The translations under genes were made by a program, and so were the position numbers. A stretch of DNA of 64,000 bases, from assembly GCA_907165275.2 (NCBI GenBank), contig OU015660.1, forward strand, positions 3,536,501 to 3,600,500. Direction: 5' to 3'. Of this stretch, positions 34,401 to 42,310 are shown one piece after another (within the stretch, counting starts at the first letter, position 1; each line of letters begins with the position of its first letter). Origin of the DNA: Zygaena filipendulae. Its lineage: Eukaryota > Arthropoda > Insecta > Lepidoptera > Zygaenidae. Below the pieces are notes generated by a model. The model was not told where the DNA came from. It did not search any database and worked only from the letters and a program-made list of their open reading frames with translations.

Positions 34401-36828
34401 CTGCATCCCACCAATTTCATTCCTCTTCATACCCTGCGAAAATGACCTTGGTAAAGACCGAGGAGTGTCGCTTCTTTTACATAGTAATAGTATCCTCTTA
34501 CCAGCAACGCAGGGCGAGATTCCCCAACCAGGCACTGGTACACCTCCTTGCCGCGGCACACCAGGAACCCGACCAGCGCGGAGGAGCGCAGCCCGCTGAT
34601 AACGCACCACGACGTGATCGGCTCGTTCGCCCCTGGAAGTATTCGCATTCGTTTGTTTGCGTAGCGTTCTATCGCGGGTTCGCAACATAATTTCGTCAAT
34701 ATTAAGTAATGAAGAAGTAGCACAGTATAAGGAGTTGATCTTTTATTAAAGTAAATAATGACTGTTAATTTTTATTTTTTTGTTAATAATTAATGAAAGT
34801 GAAACCATGAGGCGTCAACTAGTAAGTAACACATTACAATAATGACTTACTGGGCAAATCTGGCACAGATTTAACTTTAGGTTCATTGACATTGTTCACC
34901 AGGAACATGCGGTTGGTGGTTGTGATTACCGCTAGACCAATGCTTTGGGAGTTGGGGAACAGGGCCGCTTTGCACACCTGAAATAAATAAACTGTAATGT
35001 TATCAGCGGCTAAATTTTTTTAAATCATAAATTTACTGAGGAGTGTGGCCTAAGTGCTTTTGTGCAACAATGTTTTTTTATATGGAAAAATAATAATTTA
35101 TTATTACATTACATATACATACATTACATTAACTATATAATAAATAGTATAGTTATTATTGCTTTATGCAATTAATTATAATCATTAGTATTTTCGTAAG
35201 TTATCCATTAGGTTATTCAATTTGAATGCTAACAGTATTGGTATGGTTGTATTGTTACAGTAATATTATGACCATGCGCAATGCGCATGCCAAGCCCTCA
35301 ATTTTGGAGGGTGTCACAAAGTAAATTATTGATGAGGCTTTGGAAAATAAAAAGCCATTAATACATTATCTTTTTTATTCTTTTATGAAACTAAACTTTT
35401 TACTGACCAAACTCTTGAATGAAGTATTCTTTTACCACTTTTCTTTCAAGTTTCTTTGTTCAGCGCATGGTGACCACAATAGTACCAATCCTAACTCAAA
35501 ATTAGTATGTATATACAAAACTAAATTCAAACCTGAAAATGTTTAACAAATTTTAGTAGGTACCTTTGTGTCCCTAACTTCCTGCCCCAAACTGAATGTC
35601 TTCTGATATGCTCCAAACATGTCATAGATGAGCACATCACCACTTTCCTGGACACACAGCAACTGCTCTCCATCCGACCAGCCCATGTGAACTAGTACAC
35701 CACTGTTCCACTGAGAAAAGTCAAGTATCATTTCTTTCTGTGCTTAAGATATTTTAAAATCTACTTGGTAAAAGAACAAAGATTCAAATACAATAACAAG
35801 GTTTTGTTTATATTTATTACTAGCCATTGCCTGCTAATTTCAGAGTTCCCGCAGGAATTATAGGATAAAATATAAATATAAACCCACCTCATGAATCTCT
35901 ATATATTGGTGGAAACTGCATGAAAATCTGCGGCGTAGATGATCTGAGCATACATAGGGACAGACAGACAGCGGGAAGCGACTTTTTTATACTATGTATG
36001 TGATTTACTTTTATCTTACCAGTATTTTAGATATAGTACTTCCAATGCAGTTATAAATGGTGATAACTGGTTTAGAAGTGGTTATTATATGTGTGTATTG
36101 CTTTCTGTCTCTGACAACAGCTATTGGGCCTCCATAGGGGGCACCACTGACAATCATGTTGTCTAGACCCTCATCCATCAACCAATTCATTGTGTACAGA
36201 TCAAACTTCCTGTAATTATATAAAACAAAATTATCATTAGAAAAAAAAACATTCAGTTGGCAGCTTTGGCTCAGTAATTTTATCATGAATCAATTTAAAT
36301 ATCCTTAATATTATAAAAACAAAAGTGTGTTTGTTTGTTACGTTTTCACACCTCAATGGTGGTACCGATTATCATGAAACTTTGCATACACATTGTTAGG
36401 AATACAGAGAAGGCCATAGGGTACATTTTGTTTTGAATTTCCGCAGGAACTCTTAAAATAGAGCAGGTGGAACTGCATGAAACTTTGCATACTAAATGTG
36501 GTCAATTATACAGACAAGGAAACAAAGTACTCTTATCCCGGAATTCCCCTGGGATCTTCAAAATTCACACAGGTTCTTAATATTATAAATACGAATATGA
36601 GTTTATTTGTTGGTTTGTTACACTTTCACACCTTAAATACTCAACTGACCACCAAGAAATTCTACATACACTTTGTCTGGGATACAGACAAGGACTAAAG
36701 GTATTTTCTACCTCGAAATTCCTTTGGGAACTCCAAAGTTAACGCGGGTGAAACAGCGGAGAGTTATAAAGTTCTTACCTGTAATTGGAATCCAAAAGGA
36801 ACCAATCGGCAGTTACGAGTGCCGACAT
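25422..36828 (-). CDS. Vps16: Vps16, core subunit of HOPS/CORVET tethering complexes
   Basis: Vps16 scaffolds the class C core that tethers endosomes, autophagosomes and lysosomes before SNARE fusion. Exons from the 5' end: 36779-36828, 36020-36209, 35564-35710, 34851-34977, 34502-34632, 33825-34000, 32580-32826, 31591-31853, 30585-30723, 29904-30038, 29318-29479, 28091-28340, 27132-27309, 26377-26577, 25422-25563. They total 2,538 nt, or 845 residues plus stop, against 839 in human VPS16. Landmarks: APYGGPIAVVRD; the N-terminal beta-propeller with HVALFTDSGLLWLG; the Vps16_C solenoid with VLLDRLIWRRL, VLSHWACYK, SGDTDLVHVVLL, and WAELEKFSKSKKPPVGFEPF. All phases agree. Odd: weak donors after exons 9 (GTCGGC) and 14 (GTGGGT), an alanine tract in exon 12, and repeat sequence just upstream of exon 6. 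Confidence 0.95.
25755..25928 (+). mobile_element. Helitron-like element, complete short copy
   Basis: Starts TCTATACTAATATTATAGAG and ends GAAACCGCGGGATAGCTAG. The base before is A and the base after is T, as expected for Helitron insertion at an A/T site. It lies between the last two Vps16 exons. Confidence 0.65.
26117..26254 (+). mobile_element. Helitron-like fragment in Vps16 intron
   Basis: TTATAAAAACGAGCGTGTGT, TTACGCTTTCACGAC, AATTCCTGCGGGAGTTAA and GACGCGGGAAAAACAGCTAA show a decayed member of the family. Confidence 0.5.
26622..26700 (+). mobile_element. MITE copy, GAAGCGACACTC family
   Basis: GAAGCGACACTCCGCTTCCC, then CACCAATTTCATGCCTCCTC, then ATACCCCGCGAAAG, close to the copies at 27749-27835 and 34379-34476. 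It lies upstream (on the minus strand) of a Vps16 exon. Confidence 0.6.
27430..27738 (+). mobile_element. Helitron-like element with internal duplication
   Basis: Starts TCCCTACTAATATTATACAT after an A and ends GGGCAACAGCTAG before a T. The 3' half (ACGTTGTCAGGGATACAGAA to the CCGCG hairpin) is present twice, so it is about 310 bp instead of about 190. A (CTGT)n run follows the head. Confidence 0.65.
27749..27835 (+). mobile_element. MITE copy, GAAGCGACACTC family
   Basis: GAAGCGACACTATTCACCTC, CCACCAATTTCATGTCTCCT and CATACCCCGCGAATG follow the Helitron-like element by only about 10 bases. Confidence 0.6.
28697..28921. mobile_element. MITE with CACTGCATTATCGCCGA inverted ends
   Basis: CCACTGCATTATCGCCGAGT at the left is mirrored by CGTCGGCGATAATGTAGTG at the right. 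The interior is rich in GCGATCA/TGATCGC words that pair with each other, giving strong secondary structure. It lies in the Vps16 intron before exon 12. Confidence 0.65.
28993..29279. mobile_element. MITE, TAGTCCGTC family
   Basis: Has TCGGGGTATGAAAATCAAAA, TTAGTCAGTCAGAAAATAAA, ACACGTATTTTTTGC, GTGACGTC and GAGACGTCACGC, and ends AAGACGGACTAAA. It lies directly beside Vps16 exon 11. Confidence 0.65.
29540..29600 (+). mobile_element. Helitron-like 3'-end fragment
   Basis: TGCAGGAATTCCGAAACTCA, then CGCGGGTGAAACCGCGGGGC and ACAGTTGG: only the terminal hairpin half remains. Confidence 0.5.
30886..31110. mobile_element. MITE, TAGTCCGTC family
   Basis: TTAGTCCGTCAGTTAGAAAA opens it. TTGTGACGTCC and AGTGACGTCACGCGG lie inside, and AAAATACGTGTTCTATATTT marks the other arm. 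The terminal GACGGACTA is lost. Confidence 0.6.
32200..32556 (+). mobile_element. Two Helitron-like copies in Vps16 intron
   Basis: A decayed copy at about 32200-32310 (ACCGCGGGGAACAGTTAGT) is followed by a second ending TGAAACCGCGGGGTACAGCT then AG at 32556, before a T. The second ends about 24 bases from the donor of Vps16 exon 7. Confidence 0.55.
32872..33105. mobile_element. MITE-like repeat with GCAGGCG(T/C)GGATCCA ends
   Basis: GCAGGCGTGGATCCAACCCC at the left is mirrored by TGGATCCGCGCCTGC at the right. A related half copy, GCAGGCGCAGATCCAG, lies at about 39331. The interior has no coding content. Confidence 0.5.
33220..33375 (-). mobile_element. Helitron-like fragments
   Basis: TCGGAGTTCTCGCGGGAATT, GGATAAAAACTACCCTGCG, CCCCTGACAACGCGTATGC and GATTTCACCCGCGTTAACTG are minus-strand family sequence, with a second 3'-half copy following. 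Confidence 0.5.
34010..34070. repeat. AACCGACTTCCAAAAAGGAGG repeat beside Vps16 exon 6
   Basis: ATAACCGACTTCCAAAAAGG, then AGGAGGTCCC, is a common lepidopteran repeat end, present also at 55653 and partly at 31912. Here it lies 15-40 bases upstream of the exon 6 acceptor on the minus strand. Confidence 0.55.
34379..34476. mobile_element. MITE, GAAGCGACACTC family, complete 98-bp copy
   Basis: Starts GAAGCGACAAGCGGCACTCC and ends CCGAGGAGTGTCGCTTC, so GAAGCGACACTC-type termini face each other. The core CCACCAATTTCATTCCTCTT matches the other copies. A fragment with GGAGAGTGTCGCTTC lies at 34306-34352. Confidence 0.65.
36300..36770 (+). mobile_element. Helitron-like copies near Vps16 exon 1
   Basis: Two copies: about 36300-36480 (TCCTTAATATTATAAAAACA, ACGTTTTCACACCTCAATGG) and about 36570-36765 (CTTAATATTATAAATACGAA to AACGCGGGTGAAACAGCGGA). 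The second ends about 15 bases before the Vps16 exon 1 donor on the opposite strand. Confidence 0.55.
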
Positions 36829-37190
36829 TGTGGCGTTTCGATTCCTTATACTACGTAACACACAATCTTTTAATTAGGTGTTTGTGGACGCGATTTTGGG
36901 CTTACAAATTAATAAGTAAACTTATTTTTCCTTATTATGAACAAATAATCACGAAGCTTACGACGTAATTTTAAAGATTTAGATTAGAAATAATTACTGA
37001 ATTATTCTTGCCGGTTGCCAGGAATTTCTACCAAATTTTTACTTTTATGTTATTTGTTAAGTGGCACAAACTACTTAGAGATACTACCGTTTAAGTGGTA
37101 ACCGTATGCCCACCTATTTTGAACATTTCAACCACAAATTTCAGTTTTCAACAGCATTGTGATTTGTTTGTTTGTGATCCTTCACTAGGG
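36829..37190 (-). promoter_or_regulatory. Upstream region of Vps16
   Basis: The stretch 5' of the Vps16 ATG (36826-36828) must hold its leader and promoter. No TATA box or other element is clear enough to name. Confidence 0.3.
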
Positions 37191-38254
37191 AGGGATGAGC
37201 AAAAAATATCGATATATCAAAATATCGACATTTTTTCGCCGATATTCTAAATCTTAAAATATCGATATTCGACAATTATTTCCGGATGTTAAAGAAGGAT
37301 GGCCAGATCGGACTCGATACGAAACAATGGTGTCCATATATGATATATATATGAAAAAAATCCTTATTTTTTAAGATTTTAAGAAACACAAAAAATATCT
37401 TTATAAGTAGCCACAAAAAAAAGATATTAATTTATTTTTGTTTTTGTAACTTCTACGACATCATGTATGTGGTTTCAGAACGCACCTATTGACGATTCAT
37501 TTCGCGTATGACATGACTTAGTATTCAAAGACTATAATTATTCACGTTTTTCTTAATAGTTTTACTAGATAATTATGTAGGCATCAAATCAACAACTGTG
37601 TGTGCGTTCTTGTCATAAAAAAAAATTATTTAGGTTCATAGTAAGTATAAGCATTTTGTTCAATTGCGTACATCGGAACGTCATTTGTCTTTGACAAGTT
37701 ACTAAATCTGTGGTCATCGAACCGCGCCAGTGATTGTCATTAATCATTAATATTTGATTTGATTGGCAATTGACATGACACCCGGCAATCACGCATTTTA
37801 ATCGCTTTACTTGTTGTTCTATTTTGAATTTCCTTTGTCGTTTTTACCTAGGCATTTTTTACGGACTGATAACTACCACTTGTGACTACATTATTTCTAT
37901 GCTAACTACACTTTTAGGTCGGGTAAAATGTAGTTGTTGATTCTAACCTCAAATATATTGTGGATTTTACGATGTTATTTTAAAAAATTGTGGCTATTTA
38001 GATATGATTTTTAAACGGGATGGTATTTACAACATAAAAACAAATCAATCTAACTATAGTTTATTTTGGGACATGAAAAATAAAAGTCAAGTCCAGCTCC
38101 TATAGAAATTTTGCCATTGTTCTTTGATATTTTTAAGAGCTCAGGACATTCATAATGTATTTGTAATGTGTATACTGTATGTGTCGCATCATTCATCACG
38201 TATATTCGACTGTGGCGGTCTTATCACATCACGACCAAGTATTTTGACTATTTT

Positions 38255-38345
38255 TTTTTTATTTATTTATTCTTTATTGCACAGTGTGTACAAATGGCGA
38301 ACTTAATGCCTTGCGGCATTCTCTACCAGTTAACCATTGGGTAGA
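38255..38345 (-). mobile_element. LINE 3'-end fragment with (AAAT)n tail
   Basis: On the minus strand, AACTGGTAGAGAATGCCGCA, AGGCATTAAGTTCGCC, TTTGTAC and GCAATAAAGAATAAATAAA. The same 3' end occurs on the plus strand at 39428-39520. Confidence 0.6.
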
Positions 38346-38434
38346 CAGAGAGATATAGAAGATGGGGTGTGCAAACAGAACAATAAGTAATATACTTAAT
38401 ACTAGATGCAATTTACTCACAATACATACTATAA

Positions 38435-38640
38435 CACATGCATATCCTACACATACCGACACAATAAAATACATACACACATAGTTACATATATATATAA
38501 TATATATATGTATATACACATACCATATATACATACATACCGTATTATATATACATACATACACATACATAACATATTATATATATCCATACATACACTT
38601 ACATACATACATACCATATTATACATACTGAGACTATCAC
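38435..38640. repeat. ATAC/ACAT microsatellite
   Basis: An imperfect run of TACATACACA and TATATA words over about 200 bases. The frames open through it on both strands are repeat artefacts. Confidence 0.85.
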
Positions 38641-39427
38641 GCCATCTGGTACACCTTTCGGGCAAGAATACGGAATTTTTAGTTTGAGGTAAAAATATAG
38701 ATATTTCGAAATATCGACAATTTTTACTTTACGTATTAGTATATCGAGACTCTCTATTTTTGTCATTTCCTCATCCCTACCCTTCCTATCCCTGACAGTT
38801 TTTTGGTTGTAACTGTGCGTGACATTTGACGGTCTTTGACAAAGACCTACCTGAGTTCAAAAACTACATACTTACAACCTCTGGCCGAAATACCTACCTA
38901 TTACGATAAAATTACATTTTTGATGACTTGCTTATTCCATCATCCTAGACTGCTTTTTGAAACTGGGGAATGCTCCAATGATTACAATAGATGTATGGTA
39001 ATAAGTAATAGTGGAAGGGAAAGAGCTTCCGGATGATAATGACTAAAATATAGGTTTTGTGGTGCACTCAGGTGTGGTTTCTGAACGCAGCCTTGAAAAA
39101 TTAAAGACGTCAAGAAAAAAAAAAACCGCAAAAAAAGTTTTTTTTTCTTGTTAAATTTACCCCAATGGGGAAGGCAAAAGAAGCTATGCCCATACAACCA
39201 ATTCAGTTGTATTTTATTCTTCTGAAGTTATTTACATCGAAATGCATTTGTTAGATGCATTTCGATGCTTTACCGGAACTTTTGGCAGCAACTCTTCACA
39301 GTTGAACCTTAATAGGACGCTCTGTGGGAAGCAGGCGCAGATCCAGGGGGGGTGCACTGGGTGGAATTGCCCCCCCTGAAGACCTAAATAGGTACCTACT
39401 TTAATTAGAGGGATGTCCCCTAGCCAA

Positions 39428-39520
39428 AAGGTTGACTGGTAGAGAATGCCTTAGGCATTAAGTCCGCCTTTTGTACATAAATACGCAATAAAGTTCTTTA
39501 AATAAATAAATAAATAAATG
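39428..39520 (+). mobile_element. LINE 3'-end fragment with (AAAT)n tail
   Basis: AGGTTGACTGGTAGAGAATG, CCTTAGGCATTAAGTCCGCC and GCAATAAAGTTCTTTAAATA end in an (AAAT)n run. Partner of the inverted copy at 38255-38345. Confidence 0.6.
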
Positions 39521-39527
39521 TGGACTA

Positions 39528-39833
39528 CTTTTGAAAATCAAAATTCTAATTAGTCCGTCAGTTAGAAAATAAAAAAAACAATAGACACGTATTTTTTGCT
39601 TTTTTAAATAAATTAAATTATATAGAGATAAAGCGCATTAAAGTTTAGGATGAGGGGGTCGTGTCGTCACTAACCGCTAAAACCGCCATACAAACGGTCA
39701 GAATAGTGACGTCACGCGAAATTTCAGCTCAATATATCGCCGTTATTTTTTGATTACGTAAAAAAAGAAAAAATACGTGTCCAATATTTTTTAATAATCT
39801 ACAAGACGGACTAAAAAATAAAAATTAGTCCAC
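39528..39833. mobile_element. MITE, TAGTCCGTC family, well-preserved copy
   Basis: TTAGTCCGTCAGTTAGAAAA with ACACGTATTTTTTGC faces AATACGTGTCCAATATTTTT with AAGACGGACTAA. The interior has GTGTCGTCAC and AGTGACGTCACGCG. Confidence 0.75.
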
Positions 39834-39959
39834 ATGAATCTCAATCTAAATAAATGAAATGAAATCATAATCTGCAGTCTGCTAGGCAAGGAATCACAAT
39901 TCTTTTTTAAGGCTATTCACGGTATGCAAATTACCGAGTAGTGGGCATATCACTACAAA

Positions 39960-40330
39960 ATAGGTAGGTACCTATAAAACCAAGTTCTCCGCCGTGTCTG
40001 TTTGCCTATTCGCGATGAACTCAAAAACTACATGCGGTTTATTTTACCAATAGATAGATGAATCATGAGGAAGGTTTAGGTGAGTATCTACTTATATAAT
40101 TTGTCAAGGTTTTTAGTAAATTTGTTGAAATTCTTACTATTATAAATGCGCGAAAGTTTGTTTGTTTGTTACACTTTCACGTCTTAACGGCTCAACCAAT
40201 CGACATGAAATTTTGCATTCACATTGTCAGGGGTACAGAAAAGGACATAGAATACTTTTCAGGTCGGAAGGATCTACCAAAGGATCTCAGAAATTAATGC
40301 GGGTGAAACTGCGGGAAACAGGTAGTTTAT
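39960..40330 (+). mobile_element. Two Helitron-like elements
   Basis: The first (about 39970-40115) belongs to the subfamily with GTTCTCCGCCGTGTCTGTTT and TGAACTCAAAAACTACATGC. The second (about 40133-40325) is of the common type: TATTATAAATGCGCGAAAGT to GCGGGTGAAACTGCGGGAAA. Confidence 0.55.
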
Positions 40331-40729
40331 TTTAATCAATACAGCACTAAGCCTTTGGTGTGCTTTGGCAAGCTCACATAAATTGGAAATAGAAGGATTC
40401 AGTCCATTTAAAACAAAATACGGTACGGGCTTGCCTTATTCTGAAACCGTAGACACGCGTTCAATGTAGATAGTGTTTTGTCTATCGTGAATTTAACTGA
40501 TTCAAGGTTCCGGAGTAATGCTGCAGCATTTGCAACCGTGTATAGTGACTGTCTACAAGCAGTTGTTATTGGCGATGTTAAGTAATGAAATAACTTCCAA
40601 ATGTCATAGAGGCTGAGGCTGGTTTGGCGTTCGCGAGCCACTCTCCGAGCAACGGTACTCACGACTCGGGCAGTCAACATCGGCGCCGGCGCAGGCCGCA
40701 CCACGCTCCGAGGTCTCTGCCCTCCCTTA

Positions 40730-41176
40730 CATTACACGCATCACTTCACACGCTAGTCGAACATTCTTTAACTTGAAGATTGTTGAGTGTGCATTAAAAT
40801 TATCAAGTACCTATAACAAAATTAAATTTAACAATTTCTTTAAGTTCGGAGAGCAATATTGTAAGTTTTATTGTACTCGTAATGTAACTTATTTTATTAC
40901 GGGACGAAGCGGTGTGCGAGAGAACTTAACTTTTATTAATACCTACGTGTAAAGCCTTCAAACTCACGGCACCTCACACAAGTAAAATGTGATTTTGTGA
41001 AATGTTACGAATTATGGAGATTTCGCCTTCGTATGCCAATGGGGTGATTGCTTAACGTGTTTGAGCAGAAAAAAGGGTGTAATTTTGTGAATTATTGAAC
41101 GCGCGATTGGAGCCTGGAGTTGGAACGCGCGATTGGAGTCTGGATTTGAAACGTGCGTGGAAAACGCATTAAGAAG
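40730..41176 (+). other. Possible non-coding first exon of a plus-strand gene
   Basis: Sequence ending AAACGCATTAAGAAG is followed by GTAAGATT at 41177, a good donor. It contains a direct 26-bp duplication starting GAACGCGCGATTGGAG (41097-41122 and 41123-41148). No coding exon follows within the window. The call rests only on the donor and base composition. Confidence 0.2.
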
Positions 41177-42111
41177 GTAAGATTAGAGATATTAGTGGTT
41201 TCAACACTGTTGTTCTTTAGTATTACTTTTTATCGGTGAATTATAGAGTTTTAGTTAGTGAAGCTCACTTTTTAAGTAAAATATTTATGAAAAATACGTG
41301 GTTAATGAAAAAAGGGGAAAGAAAGGAAACAAAATCTCCCCGTCGTACCTACTACCTACCTAATTCTAACTGTAATTCTGAGAAAGGTTGATGGGAGGTA
41401 ATAGTTAAGCCTAGGTTAACGGTAGCCTTTCTGCTTAGTCGTCGATGATTTAAACGCGTGAGTAAATGTCATGACGATGATCCGTAACTTGTGACAATAT
41501 AGGTCTATGGATCCTACATCCAAGCTGTACAAGCATAAAACTGTTTGAATTTCCCAGTAGCAACAGCCAAAATATTATCAATCAATAATAAAAAGTCACA
41601 AAACCAACTCTATAGGTGTAGTTTTTTTCTACTTGCTGTTTGCACAATTAATCTAGTCCAGTGGTTTACCTTGCGTCATGATATTTTAGTGTCTTGACTT
41701 CACCAAAGTTGGGCTTGACTATTTGACTGGTGTAACTTATTTATTTATTTATTTATTTTTCGGGAAACAAACGGTACAACATAAAATACAAATTAAAAAT
41801 AACATATAAAAAAATTCTTAGACCTAGTAGTTTCCACATATAGAAAAAAGTATACATAAATTTTGAAATAAACGCACTCGGATTACTTCCTACGAGAGGA
41901 GTACATGACGGTAGCAAAAAGTTACAAACAACAACTAGCAACTAATAATATGTATATGTATATACTAGGCATGTATTGTATACCTATGTTAAATATTTTT
42001 TTAAATTTGTTAAGCAAACCTGATATTGTTAATAAAAGGGTAAGTTGATGAGTTGATGCGGGTGTCGAAATTAGTAGGAATACAAGAGGGGAAAGAGTAA
42101 GATTTTAATTA

Positions 42112-42306
42112 TCAGTACAGATTATAAGGCAAGGTTATCCGTCGCGTCTGTCTGTCTGCTTGTATACGATAAACTCAAAAATCAATAATGACCAATAGAG
42201 ACAGTGAAATAAGAGGAAGATGCGAATAGTTGAAAAAGTCCTAAAATTCTAAAATTCACGCGGGATGTCCGAAATTACCGCGGGTGAAACCGCGTGGGAC
42301 AGCTGG
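42112..42306 (+). mobile_element. Helitron-like element inserted in LINE 3' UTR
   Basis: Starts TCAGTACAGATTATAAGGCA after an A (42111) and ends GAAACCGCGTGGGACAGCTG then G before a T (42307): 5' TC, 3' CTRR (CTGG) and an A/T target. It belongs to the GATAAACTCAAAAATC subfamily. It lies four bases beyond the LINE ORF2 stop, so it inserted after the LINE. Confidence 0.7.
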
Positions 42307-42310
42307 TGAA

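Larger units (their letters stand above)
37192..38777. mobile_element. Possible hAT-like element with GGGATGAG ends and ATATCGA words
   Basis: GGGATGAGCAAAAAATATCG at the left and TTTCCTCATCCC at the right are inverted. Both subterminal regions are rich in ATATCGA/TCGATAT words, as in transposase-binding arrays. The interior lacks a transposase. It contains a LINE 3'-tail fragment (about 38255-38345) and an ATAC-type microsatellite (38435-38640). No target duplication is clear. Confidence 0.4.

Noticed and set aside
40408..40704. 98-residue minus-strand frame with a GC-rich 5' end
   Set aside because: No family resemblance, no convincing start or splice context; could be a leader region, but coding cannot be supported.
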